Below, one piece after another: positions 1 to 10,417 of a stretch of DNA of 64,000 nt. The stretch comes from Knoellia koreensis (lineage in GTDB: Bacteria; Actinomycetota; Actinomycetes; Actinomycetales; Dermatophilaceae), in assembly GCF_013041615.1 (NCBI RefSeq), contig NZ_JABEPQ010000001.1, positions 186,001 through 250,000 of the forward strand, written 5' to 3'. The first letter of the stretch is position 1. Every line of letters starts with the position of its first letter. Made by a program: the position numbers and the translations under genes. The notes beneath the pieces are model-generated. The model was not told the DNA's origin. It ran no database searches and saw only the letters and a program-made list of their open reading frames with translations.

Positions 1-2830
<2,830 letters not shown>

Positions 2831-2834
<4 letters not shown>

Positions 2835-3703
2835 GCGTGACCATGATGACGCCCGCGCCGCTGGTGGTGCAGGGCCGCGGCGACGGCATGCGTGACGTGG
2901 TCCGCCGGCGCTACCTGTTGTCGCTGCTGGTGCGCAAGGAGCTGCGTGTCCGCTACCGCGCGTCGCTCCTGGGTCTCGGCTGGTCCTACGTCAAGCCGGC
3001 CGTCCAGTTCGGCGTGTACTTCGTGGGCCTCGGACTCCTGTTGCGGCAGAACGCGATCGGCGACTACGCCGTCTACCTCTTCGGTGGGCTGGTCGTCATG
3101 ACCGCGTTCAGCGAAGCGGTCGGCAACGCGACGCGGTCGGTCGTCGTCAACGGCGACCTGGTGCGCAAGATCTACCTCCCGCGCGAGCTCTTCCCGGTGT
3201 CGAGCCTCTTCGTCAGCGCCGTCCACCTGGGGCCGCAGCTGCTCGTGCTGCTGGTTGGCGCCATCGTCGCCGGCTGGCGGCCGGACCCGGTGGGCCTGCT
3301 CGCCCTCGTCCTGGGCCTGCTGCTCACCGCGATGCTGGCCCTCGGGCTGGGGCTGCTGCTCGCCGCGGTCAACGTCTTCTTCCGTGACGTCGAGAACCTC
3401 GTCGACCTCGTCCTGATGGTCCTCGTCTGGGCCAGCCCGGTCCTCTACTCGTGGCAACGGGTCGCCGACCTGGTGGGGCGCGACTCGGCCTGGCTCACGG
3501 CATACCAGGCCAACCCGCTCACGGTCGCGGTCGAGCTGGTGCACCGGGGCACGTGGGCCCACGCGTCGCCCGGCAACGCGGCCGCGACGCCACCCGGGCT
3601 GTTGGGTTACACGGTCCTGGCGTTCGGCATCGCCGCCGCGCTCCTCGTCGTCGGACAGCTCACGTTTCGCCGGCTCTCCGGCCGGTTCGCGCAGGAGCTG
3701 TAG
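2831..3703 (+). CDS. wzm: Galactan/polysaccharide ABC exporter permease (Wzm-like)
   Basis: A 290-residue membrane subunit of an ABC-2 polysaccharide exporter. It has a cytoplasmic N-terminus with the ELRVRYRASLLGLGWSYVKP motif typical of Wzm/RfbD/TagG proteins, then about six hydrophobic segments. The GTG start overlaps the glfT2 stop by 4 bp and the ATPase start follows its stop directly. Next to glfT2 this matches the mycobacterial Rv3781-Rv3783 arrangement, where the pair flips lipid-linked galactan. The substrate is inferred from context. Confidence 0.9.
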
Positions 3704-4444
3704 ATGACGCGCCACCATGCCCTCAGCGCCGTCGAGGTCGACGGGGCCTCCAAGCACTTCCGCCTCAGGCACACGCACTCGCTCAAGGAGCGGCTCGTGT
3801 GGACCGTCCAGGGGCGCAACCGCACCGACGACTTCACGGCACTGCACCCGCTGGACCTCACCATCACCCAGGGCGAGAGCGTCGCGCTGCTCGGGCGCAA
3901 CGGCTCCGGCAAGTCGACCCTGCTCAAGCTGATGGCGGGCGTCATGGCGCCGGACACGGGGGAGGTGCGGGTGCGCGGCCGTCTCGCCGGACTGCTCGAG
4001 GTGGGGGCGGGCTTCCACCCCGACCTCACCGGCCGCGAGAACGTGCACCTCAACGCCTCCATCCTCGGGCTCGAGCGCGAGACCATCGAGGAACGCTTCG
4101 AGGACATCGCGGCCTTCGCCGACATCGGGCCCTTCCTCGACACCCAGGTGCGGTTCTACTCCTCGGGCATGTTCCTGCGGCTCGCCTTCGCGGTCGCGGT
4201 CCACACCGAGCCCGACGTCTTCCTCGTCGACGAGATCCTCGCCGTCGGGGACGAGGCGTTCCGGGCCAAGTGCCTCGAGCGGATCGAGCTGCTCGCGGCA
4301 CAGGGCCGCACCCTCGTGGTCGTCAGCCACGACCTGCCGCTCGTCGAACGGCTCTGCAGTCGCGGGATCGTGCTCGAGCACGGCCACGCGGTCGCCGACG
4401 GCCCGGTCTCCACGGCCGTGCACCGGATGCGTGCAGCCGGATGA
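3704..4444 (+). CDS. wzt: Galactan/polysaccharide ABC exporter ATPase (Wzt-like)
   Basis: A 246-residue nucleotide-binding subunit paired with the preceding permease. It carries Walker A GRNGSGKST (residues 64-72), a signature region in YSSGMFLRLAF and Walker B VFLVDEIL followed by the H-loop VVVSHD. The extended N-terminus before the ABC core and the absence of a C-terminal carbohydrate-binding domain fit short Wzt proteins such as RfbE/Rv3781. The start abuts the permease stop with no gap, and the stop overlaps the next gene (ATGA). Confidence 0.92.
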   Translation: MTRHHALSAVEVDGASKHFRLRHTHSLKERLVWTVQGRNRTDDFTALHPLDLTITQGESVALLGRNGSGKSTLLKLMAGVMAPDTGEVRVRGRLAGLLEVGAGFHPDLTGRENVHLNASILGLERETIEERFEDIAAFADIGPFLDTQVRFYSSGMFLRLAFAVAVHTEPDVFLVDEILAVGDEAFRAKCLERIELLAAQGRTLVVVSHDLPLVERLCSRGIVLEHGHAVADGPVSTAVHRMRAAG

Positions 4445-6465
4445 CCGCCAGCTCGGCGCCGGTCGTGGCGAGCTGGGTCGCCGTGGCGCCGAACGTCCTC
4501 GTCGCCGCAGCCCTGCTCGTCGGGCCGGGGCTGGTCGTGGGGGTGCTGCTCGGCCTGCGGGGGGTGCTGCTGACGGGGTTGTCCGCGCCCCTGTCGGTCA
4601 CCCTGGTGGCGGTGGCCGCGGTCCTCGCCCCCTGGGCGGGGGCGGGCTTCGGCCTGCTGCCGGTGCTGGCGGTGACGGCGCTGGCGGGACTGCTGGCCGG
4701 CCTGGCCCGCTTCGCATTGCGCCGGATCGCCGGCGGGCCGGTCGCTGCGCGTGACGGCTGGCGCGTCCTGGGCTCGGCGCTGCTCGGGGTGGCCGGCGCC
4801 GCGGTGTGCGCGGCGCTCGCGGTGCGTCGCGGCATACCTCGCCCCGACGCGGTGCCGCAGACGTTCGACGCCGTGTTCCACCTCAACGCCGTCGCGCAGG
4901 TCGGGCGCACCGGCAACGGCTCGTCGCTGGCCCTCGGCACCCTGACCGCACCCGAGCGAACCAGCGGCTTCTACCCGGCGGCCTGGCACGACGTCACCGC
5001 GCTGGTGCTCGACCTCACGGGTTCGACCGCGGTGGTCAGCGCCAACGTGGTGTCGCTCGTGATCGCGGCCGTCGTCTGGCCGCTCGGGGCGGTGGCGCTG
5101 GCCCGGGTCGCGTTCGGGCCCCGACCGGGGGTGCTGTTCGCGGCCGGCCTGCTGTCGACGAGCTTCTCGGCGGCGCCTTACCTGCTGCTGTCCTACGGCA
5201 CCCTGTGGCCCAACGCGCTCGGCACCGCTCTCTTGCCGGGGCTGCTTGCCGGGCTCGTCTCCCTGGTGCGCAGCGGCTCCCGCTGGGGCGGGCTGGCAAC
5301 TGCGCTGGCCGCAATGGTCTCCCTGCCCGGCCTGGCACTGGCCCACCCCAACGTGGTGGTCAGCCTCGCGCTGCTCTCGACTGCCGCGGGCGCGACCCTG
5401 GCGTTGCAGTGGGCTGCCGCCCCCGCACGGGGCCGCCCTCAGCGGCTGGCCGCGGTCGTGGTCGGGCTCGGCGTCGTCGCCGTGGGAGAGCTGTGGTTCG
5501 TCGCGCGTTCGCCGGTCTTTGCGACCGTGCGGAACACGTCGTGGCCGCGTCGGGAGTCCCTGGCCCAGGCGGTGGGCGAGTGGGTGGTCGCCGCCCCGCA
5601 GCGCGCCCCGGTGCCGTTCCTGCTGGCCCTGCTCGTGCTCGTCGGGTTCGTGACGGCCGTGCGCGAGCCGCGGTACAGGTGGCTGGCCGTCACCCACGTC
5701 GCCACGGGCACCGCGTTCGTCCTGGTGGCCGGCAGCGACTCGGGCACGGTCCGAGCCCTCAGCGGTCCCTGGTACGACGACCCGTTCCGGCTGGCGGCCC
5801 TGCTCGGCGTCACCGCGGTGCCCCTCGCGGCCCTGGGGGCGTTGACCACCGCCGCCGGCTCCACCCGGACGATCAGTGCGGGCAGGCCGGAGGCGGCCGG
5901 CTGGGTTGGCCGGGTCCGCTGGGCCCTGGTGCCCGGGTTGGCTCTGCTGCTGGTCCTGGTGAGTGGTGCCGGCTACGCCGGTGACAACGGGCGCGTGCTG
6001 GCGACCTGGTATGCCGGGACCGACCTCGCCGGGCCGCAGGAGACGGCGCTGCTGGCCCGGCTCCCGCGGTGGGTGCCGGACGGGACCTCCGTGGCGGGCA
6101 ACCCGTGGAACGGCTCAGCGCTCGCCGGGGCCGTCGGGGGAGTGGACTTCCTCTATCCCCACCTCCAGGGCAGCTGGGGCGCCGACCGGGTCCTGCTCGC
6201 GGCACGGCTCGACGAAGCCGCCACCGAGCCCCAGGTCTGCGCGGCCGCCCGCCGCCTGCACGTGGGGTTCGTGCTCGACGGACCCGTCACCTTCTGGCCG
6301 GGAGACTGGCGTCAGCCCCGGTATGCCGGGTTGGCCGTCGCGGGTCGCCCCGGCTTCGAGCCGGTCGACAGCGGTGGGCGGCTCACGCTGTATCGCCTCA
6401 CCACGTGTGGTCTGGGCGGGTCCGGTGCCGGGCCGTCGGACTACCCTGCGGTTGCACGGCAATGA
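4441..6465 (+). CDS. Large polytopic membrane protein, DUF6541-like
   Basis: A 674-residue integral membrane protein with roughly a dozen hydrophobic helices and a soluble C-terminal portion (about residues 530-674, including VAGNPWNGSALAGAVGG). It resembles actinobacterial DUF6541 membrane proteins found next to cell-wall glycan genes and has a GT-C-like overall layout. A polyprenyl-phosphate-dependent glycosyltransferase role is therefore possible but not shown. The start is the ATG overlapping the wzt stop by 4 bp; the same frame stays open about 1 kb upstream, but that part lies over wzm and wzt and is not coding. It is the last gene of the galactan operon. Confidence 0.75.
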   Translation: MTASSAPVVASWVAVAPNVLVAAALLVGPGLVVGVLLGLRGVLLTGLSAPLSVTLVAVAAVLAPWAGAGFGLLPVLAVTALAGLLAGLARFALRRIAGGPVAARDGWRVLGSALLGVAGAAVCAALAVRRGIPRPDAVPQTFDAVFHLNAVAQVGRTGNGSSLALGTLTAPERTSGFYPAAWHDVTALVLDLTGSTAVVSANVVSLVIAAVVWPLGAVALARVAFGPRPGVLFAAGLLSTSFSAAPYLLLSYGTLWPNALGTALLPGLLAGLVSLVRSGSRWGGLATALAAMVSLPGLALAHPNVVVSLALLSTAAGATLALQWAAAPARGRPQRLAAVVVGLGVVAVGELWFVARSPVFATVRNTSWPRRESLAQAVGEWVVAAPQRAPVPFLLALLVLVGFVTAVREPRYRWLAVTHVATGTAFVLVAGSDSGTVRALSGPWYDDPFRLAALLGVTAVPLAALGALTTAAGSTRTISAGRPEAAGWVGRVRWALVPGLALLLVLVSGAGYAGDNGRVLATWYAGTDLAGPQETALLARLPRWVPDGTSVAGNPWNGSALAGAVGGVDFLYPHLQGSWGADRVLLAARLDEAATEPQVCAAARRLHVGFVLDGPVTFWPGDWRQPRYAGLAVAGRPGFEPVDSGGRLTLYRLTTCGLGGSGAGPSDYPAVARQ

Positions 6466-6670
6466 AATCGTTGCCTTGAGCATGCCTCCGGTTGACCTTT
6501 GCTCGGGTACCCTTGTGGTGGTTGTGTGGGCGGGAACCCCCGTCATCCGTCCACGCACCCCTGCTGGGGGCCGGCTAGTCAGACCCTTGGCCAGGGTGGT
6601 CGTGCACGGCCACCGCGGTGCCCCCGCCGTTTCCCTTAGGCGGGGGCACTGCCATGCTGGGGCCCACTGC
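6466..6670. other. Intergenic region between galactan operon and tRNA-Met
   Basis: This 205-bp gap holds no convincing ORF. It includes a GTACCCTTG segment near 6507 that could be a -10 region and a strong hairpin at 6618-6649. The GC-rich middle part could be a leader for the tRNA transcript, but nothing identifies a riboswitch class. Confidence 0.4.
6618..6649 (+). terminator. Hairpin upstream of tRNA-Met
   Basis: GTGCCCCCGCC (6618-6628) and GGCGGGGGCAC (6639-6649) form an 11-bp perfect stem with a 10-nt loop. There is no U tract, as is common for actinobacterial terminators. It lies 150 bp after the galactan operon and 21 bp before the tRNA. Confidence 0.5.
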
Positions 6671-6747
6671 GGGGCAGTAGCTCAGTCGGTCAGAGCAGCG
6701 GACTCATAATCCGTCGGTCGTCGGTTCAAGCCCGACCTGCCCCACCA
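6671..6747 (+). tRNA. tRNA-Met (anticodon CAT)
   Basis: A full cloverleaf: acceptor GGGGCAG pairs with CTGCCCC, the D-arm follows, the anticodon loop CTCATAA carries CAT at 6705-6707, the T-loop is TTCAAGC, and a discriminator A with encoded CCA ends at 6747. It lacks initiator features and is most likely elongator Met; a lysidine-modified Ile tRNA also reads CAT and cannot be excluded. The gene is the integration site of the downstream element, whose 48-bp att core replaces its 3' half from the anticodon stem onward, so the tRNA stays functional. Confidence 0.93.
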
Positions 6748-6748
6748 C
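6701..6748 (+). repeat. attL: attL: 48-bp direct repeat in tRNA-Met
   Basis: This segment is identical to 20968-21015. It starts in the anticodon stem, runs through the T-arm and CCA end of the tRNA and finishes one base beyond. It is the left attachment core of the integrated element. Confidence 0.93.
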
Positions 6749-6807
6749 TGTTTCAGCAGGTCAGCGGCCTGCAGGTGTGTCCTCGACATGGTTCCTCCCC
6801 TTGCTCC

Positions 6808-6826
6808 TGCTACGGATTTGCTAACG
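6808..6826. promoter_or_regulatory. Putative integrase arm-binding site pair (left)
   Basis: TGCTACG (6808-6814) and TTGCTAACG (6818-6826) lie about 60 bp inside attL. Nearly the same pair in swapped order lies inside attR (20843-20861). Short direct repeats flanking att cores are typical arm sites for tyrosine integrases with an N-terminal arm-binding domain. Confidence 0.4.
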
Positions 6827-6830
6827 AGCG

Positions 6831-7088
6831 TCATTCCATCCCCTCCAGAACGGTCTGAACATGGGTGAAGACTGCCTGGCGAACCTTGTCGTCGGGCAGG
6901 CCCTCCCAGCGGGCCGCGATCCCCAGCGCCGACGCGGCAATCACGGCCAGGGCGTGTGCCACGTCCTCTGCAGCGTCGTCGGCCAGCGCGGCTCGGATCA
7001 TGTCGTCAACCAGGGCGCCCTCCGGGTCCTCGGCTGCGCTCGTGACGATCGCCATCGCGTTTCGCACGCTGCCCTTCCAGGAGATCAC
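6831..7088 (-). CDS. Hypothetical protein coupled to integrase
   Basis: An 85-residue, alanine-rich, probably all-helical protein (MISWKGSVRNAMAIV to VQTVLEGME). I do not recognise the family. The GTG start at 7088 overlaps the integrase stop by 4 bp (GTGA), so it is translated from the same leftward transcript. A longer upstream extension of this frame would run into the integrase and is rejected. Its position between int and attL suggests a link to integration or maintenance, but nothing in the protein shows this. Confidence 0.6.
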   Translation of the reverse strand: MISWKGSVRNAMAIVTSAAEDPEGALVDDMIRAALADDAAEDVAHALAVIAASALGIAARWEGLPDDKVRQAVFTHVQTVLEGME

Positions 7089-8233
7089 GCGCCCCACACC
7101 GCCTTCGCGAACGTCTCGACCGCCCGACCGTCGTCGTCCGGGATGGCGTCGGCGTAGACGTTGAGCGTCACAGAGGGGTCCTTGTGGCCCAAGCGCTTGG
7201 CAACGACGTGCACCGGCACGCCGTCGCGCAGCAGCATCGTCGCGTGGGTGTGGCGGAGTTCGTGGAGCCTGAGCCGGGGAACGGCAAGCCCGTCCGTGAT
7301 CCGGCCGAAGGTCCTCGTGACGTAGTCGGGCAGCGCGGCTCGGCCGTCCTCCCAAGTGAAGACCAGCCCCTCGGCGCCGCGGTATGCGGCGCCCCAGGCA
7401 AGCTGCTCGGCCATCTGCGCCTTGCGCCACTCGCGCAGGGTCGTCACCGTGCGCTCGTCGACCGTCACGTCACGCCGCTCGTGGTTCTTCGGCGTCACGT
7501 AGACGCGCTCCTGCGCGACCTGGGTCACCGACCGCTCGACGTGAATCACGCCGGCGTCGAGGTCCACCTCTGACCAGCGCAGCGCCAGCAGCTCGCCGCG
7601 GCGCATGCCGGTCGCGGCCGCGAGGGTCCACAGGGGCGCCCAACGGTCGTCCTCGTCCACCTGCTCGAGGAACGCGCGCAGCTGCGGGCCAGTCCAGGTC
7701 GTGTGCTTCGGCTTGACGACCTTCGGGCGCTTGGTCCCCACCACGGGGTTGACCTCGAGAGCCCTGTCGAGCACCGCGTCCTGCATCGCCCGACGCAGCA
7801 CCGCCCGGGCAAACTCCACCGTGCGTGGCGACAGCGGCTTGCCGTCCTTGCCGCCGGACTCGTACAGGTCCTTGAAGACCACGGACAGGCGCGAGGGGGA
7901 GAGGGACTGCAGCCGCTCGTGACCGATCGCCGGCTTGAGATAGCGGCCGATGTTGTCGCGGTACGACTTCGCGGTCGACGGCTTGAGCTCGACGGCGTGA
8001 GCGTCCACCCAGCGGTCGAGGTACTCGCCAACGGTCAGGGCCTGAGGGGCCACGTACGTCCCACGGTTGACGGCATGCCGAGCCTCGTCGCGAGCCTTCT
8101 TTGCAGCGGCGCGTGTGGGGAAACCCCCAACCCAGCGTGGCTTGGTCTTCCCGGTCTGCACGTCGCGCTCGCGGACGACGTACGACCAGGTCTTGCCGCG
8201 CTGGATGATCCCATCGCGCATCTTCTCAGGCAT
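7085..8233 (-). CDS. int: Tyrosine site-specific integrase
   Basis: A 382-residue phage-type tyrosine recombinase that would insert the element at tRNA-Met and, with an excisionase, excise it. An N-terminal arm-binding segment (about residues 8-60, AP2-like) is followed by a SAM-like core-binding domain (about 65-165) and the catalytic domain. Catalytic residues are visible: Arg211/212 in TGMRRGE, His324 and Arg327 in HELRHTH, His350 in LGH and nucleophile Tyr360. The ATG at 8233 overlaps the repressor stop by 8 bp; upstream in-frame codons lie over that gene and are rejected. It is transcribed toward attL. Confidence 0.94.
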   Translation of the reverse strand: MPEKMRDGIIQRGKTWSYVVRERDVQTGKTKPRWVGGFPTRAAAKKARDEARHAVNRGTYVAPQALTVGEYLDRWVDAHAVELKPSTAKSYRDNIGRYLKPAIGHERLQSLSPSRLSVVFKDLYESGGKDGKPLSPRTVEFARAVLRRAMQDAVLDRALEVNPVVGTKRPKVVKPKHTTWTGPQLRAFLEQVDEDDRWAPLWTLAAATGMRRGELLALRWSEVDLDAGVIHVERSVTQVAQERVYVTPKNHERRDVTVDERTVTTLREWRKAQMAEQLAWGAAYRGAEGLVFTWEDGRAALPDYVTRTFGRITDGLAVPRLRLHELRHTHATMLLRDGVPVHVVAKRLGHKDPSVTLNVYADAIPDDDGRAVETFAKAVWGA

Positions 8234-8774
8234 TGCCCTGCTCCTCCCCGGTCGCGATGGCGCGCAGTGCTTCGACGACCATCTGCGATATGTGATGTTC
8301 CTCGAGGCCGACTGCCCACTCAGGGTGGTTCGCGTCGACCGCTTCGGCGATGTGAGCGGCCAGCTCGTGCCGGTCACCGATCGCCGACCGGAGTTGCTCC
8401 ATAAGTTCACCGGCACGGCGGGCTGCGTCCTCCGCTTCCATGCTCAGCTGATAGGCGTCCAGGAACGCGGCGGCGGCCTTTTCAGCCAGCTCGATCGCGT
8501 GGCCCGGCAGTTGCAACTCAGGGTCTGTCACCAGCTCCGCCATCGGCACCCCGAAGACCTTGGACAGCACTACGAGCTCGTCAACGGTGATCCGGCGCGG
8601 GGGATCGCCCTTCTCGATCTTCCACAGGGCGGAGGCGTGGATCTTGCAGCCAGCGGCTTCCGTGCGCTTGGAGAGGCTGTCGTAGTTCATACCGCGGCTC
8701 TCGCGCTCCATGGCGATGCGCCTCGCGAGATACGACTCCGCGAAGAGCTCTCGCCCTTGGGTCTTCCGTGGCAC
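8226..8774 (-). CDS. Xre-family repressor-like regulator
   Basis: A 182-residue protein with an N-terminal Cro/CI-type helix-turn-helix (about residues 15-80, including ERESRGMNYDSLSKRTEA and IHASALWKIEKGD) and an acidic, helical C-terminal half. It is transcribed leftward with int and divergently from the excisionase-like gene at 8888. This is the standard switch arrangement, so it probably represses the rightward early promoter and its own. The operators would lie in 8775-8887. Confidence 0.82.
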   Translation of the reverse strand: MPRKTQGRELFAESYLARRIAMERESRGMNYDSLSKRTEAAGCKIHASALWKIEKGDPPRRITVDELVVLSKVFGVPMAELVTDPELQLPGHAIELAEKAAAAFLDAYQLSMEAEDAARRAGELMEQLRSAIGDRHELAAHIAEAVDANHPEWAVGLEEHHISQMVVEALRAIATGEEQGNA

Positions 8775-8887
8775 GTCCGCCCTCCATTCCTATACGGAAG
8801 CGATCATGCCGTGTCGGGCTACCAACGTCAACCACCAAAACGGCACTATTTCCTATATAGAGCGAACCGCTGCGCTTTGGAGGATCG
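8775..8887. promoter_or_regulatory. Divergent switch region with candidate operator
   Basis: The 113-bp gap is noticeably AT-rich for this window. It holds the 13-bp palindrome TTCCTATACGGAA (8787-8799), whose reverse strand contains TATAGG positioned as a -10 for the repressor. TTCCTATATAG (8850-8860) shares the TTCCTATA half-site and supplies a TATATAG -10 for the rightward gene. The shared half-site suggests one regulator acting on both promoters. Confidence 0.5.
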
Positions 8888-9082
8888 ATGGACAAGCTGC
8901 TCACCACACAGGAGGTCGCCGACCTGACTCGCGTCACGGTCCACACTGTGCGCTTCTGGCGCAAGAACGGCACCGGCCCTCAGGGCTTCCGGCTCGGCAA
9001 GCGCGTGGTTTACCGCGAGCGGGACGTGCAGACCTGGGTACAGCAGCACCGGCGCGCTGAGCTCTGCCGAGGTGCTGCATGA
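8888..9082 (+). CDS. xis: Excisionase/AlpA-type winged-helix protein
   Basis: A 64-residue protein with the MerR/AlpA-like helix-turn-helix LLTTQEVADLTRVTVHTVRFWR, then a wing with FRLGKRVVYRERDVQTW. This layout is typical of excisionases and small early activators of actinobacterial integrative elements. It starts the rightward early operon opposite the Xre repressor. Direct excisionase activity is inferred from position and fold. Confidence 0.72.
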   Translation: MDKLLTTQEVADLTRVTVHTVRFWRKNGTGPQGFRLGKRVVYRERDVQTWVQQHRRAELCRGAA

Positions 9083-9203
9083 AGAAGCTCGACGCCGGTT
9101 GTAACCCTTTCGGCAGCCCTGCGTTCTTGGTGAGTGACAGGCGCCATCGCCGGCGCAACCACGAAGGGGCGTCCCCTACGACTCCGGGAGGAGTGATGGG
9201 GTC

Positions 9204-9488
9204 ATGACCCCGGACCAACTCAGATCCCGCCTGACCGTCACGGTCCCCGAGGCCGGTCGAGCCCTGGGCATCGGGCGAGACGCGGCGTACGCCGCAGCAG
9301 AACGCGGCGAGATTCCGACGCTGCGGCTCGGTCGCCGGCTCGTCGTGCCCACCGGCCGACTGCTCGAACTGCTCGGCATCCCCCAGACAGACAGCGAGGC
9401 CGGGCCCGCCAGCCCGACCGTCGCCACCACCGAGCCCGTGGAAGGGGCCCACAACCATGGTGACACAGCACGTCTCCGTTCAGCCTGA
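9204..9488 (+). CDS. Small helix-turn-helix DNA-binding protein
   Basis: A 94-residue protein with an excisionase-like HTH (VTVPEAGRALGIGRDAAYAAAERGEIPTLRL, wing LGRRLVVPTGRLLELLG) and a disordered Thr/Ala-rich tail. The ATG at 9204 is preceded by GGAGGAG about 12 bp upstream. It is the second MerR/AlpA-like protein in the early operon, so one of the two may be the excisionase and the other a transcription factor. Its end overlaps the next gene by 32 bp. Confidence 0.65.
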   Translation: MTPDQLRSRLTVTVPEAGRALGIGRDAAYAAAERGEIPTLRLGRRLVVPTGRLLELLGIPQTDSEAGPASPTVATTEPVEGAHNHGDTARLRSA

Positions 9489-9765
9489 ACTTCCCGCACT
9501 CGACGACTGGTGGGCCGACGGAGCCCTGAGGGCGATCGAGGCACTCGCCGCTGCAGGCGTGATCTTCTCTGCCGACGACCTGCGGGACGACCCGTACAAC
9601 CTCCCTGCGCCGCATCACCCGAGCCAGTGGGGCGCCGTGTTCGCCAAGGCCAAGCAGGCCGGGCTCATCAAGCCCGTCGGGTATGCGGCGTCCCGCACCG
9701 GCTCACGCAACGGCGGAGTCCTCCGGCTGTGGCGCGGCACCAAGGGAACGGCGGCCGCGGCATGA
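9457..9765 (+). CDS. Hypothetical phage early protein
   Basis: A 102-residue protein with a tryptophan-rich start (ALDDWWADGALRAIEALAAAG) and a possible winged-helix fold (WGAVFAKAKQAGLIKPVGYAASRTGSRNGG). Similar short proteins occur in early regions of actinophages; no function is assigned. The end overlaps the next start by 4 bp. Confidence 0.6.
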   Translation: MVTQHVSVQPELPALDDWWADGALRAIEALAAAGVIFSADDLRDDPYNLPAPHHPSQWGAVFAKAKQAGLIKPVGYAASRTGSRNGGVLRLWRGTKGTAAAA

Positions 9766-10088
9766 CCCGGCCCGCACCCGGCACCCCGGTGCTTCGGCCC
9801 GCACCGCACGAAGCCTCCGCTTGGTTGCGCCAACGGATGGAGGCGCGCGTCTGTGCGGCCGAGGAACTGGGGGAGCCACGCGACGCCAAGACGACCGTGG
9901 TCGCCCCTCTGGGCCGCACACTGAACACGCACGACACGCGCGAGGACCGTACATGCGACCGCTGCCGCACGTACGTGCCCACCGACGAGACCTTCCACGG
10001 CCTCATCGTCCAGCCCGTTCCATGGCTCGTGCTCATCGGCGGCATGTGCCGGGACTGCATCGTCCGCGAAGGGGTGTCGTCCTGGTGA
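9762..10088 (+). CDS. Hypothetical protein with CxxC pairs
   Basis: A 108-residue protein starting at the ATG that overlaps the preceding stop (ATGA). The C-terminal half has two CxxC pairs, CDRC and CRDC, about 35 residues apart, consistent with a zinc-ribbon or treble-clef knuckle. The in-frame extension upstream of 9762 lies over another gene and is not used. The function is unknown. Confidence 0.62.
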   Translation: MTRPAPGTPVLRPAPHEASAWLRQRMEARVCAAEELGEPRDAKTTVVAPLGRTLNTHDTREDRTCDRCRTYVPTDETFHGLIVQPVPWLVLIGGMCRDCIVREGVSSW

Positions 10089-10417
10089 GCCATGAACACA
10101 CACCGTTCGAGCTGCTACGCCAGCACCAGCTCATTCAGGACGCGCTCGACCAATCGACAACCCCCGGCGCGGACCTCCTCGACGCCACCCACGCCGCGTG
10201 GCGGGCCGGCTACGACCTCGGGTACGCGGCCGGCCAGATGGCCGCCTCGATCGACCTCGCCAGGTCATGGCTGCTCGACCTCGCCCACGATGCCGAGCGC
10301 CTCGCTGTCGGCGAAGCCACCCGACGCCACGGCCGGGGCTGGGCGGCCGCCATAGAGCGTCAGGCGCGGCTCCCTCAGACCGCCCCCGTCGGCCTTCGAG
10401 CGGTGGGAGGCCCGTGA
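10085..10417 (+). CDS. Hypothetical helical phage protein
   Basis: A 110-residue, predominantly helical, His- and Ala-rich protein (MSHEHTPFELLRQHQLIQDA, RAGYDLGYAAGQMAASIDLA). The GTG start overlaps the preceding stop by 4 bp, and its own stop overlaps the next GTG. I do not recognise the family. Confidence 0.6.
   Translation: MSHEHTPFELLRQHQLIQDALDQSTTPGADLLDATHAAWRAGYDLGYAAGQMAASIDLARSWLLDLAHDAERLAVGEATRRHGRGWAAAIERQARLPQTAPVGLRAVGGP

Noticed and set aside
3451-4440. Upstream extension of the DUF6541-like membrane protein
   Set aside because: The extension overlies wzm and wzt in another frame. The ATG at 4441 with an ATGA overlap is the natural start.
6505-6660. Riboswitch or structured leader before tRNA-Met
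   Set aside because: The region has GC-rich inverted repeats but no match to any riboswitch core I recognise and no following coding gene to regulate.
9510-9761. N-terminal extension of the CxxC protein at 9762
   Set aside because: The extension lies over the preceding gene in another frame; the ATGA junction at 9762 fits the coupling seen elsewhere in the operon.
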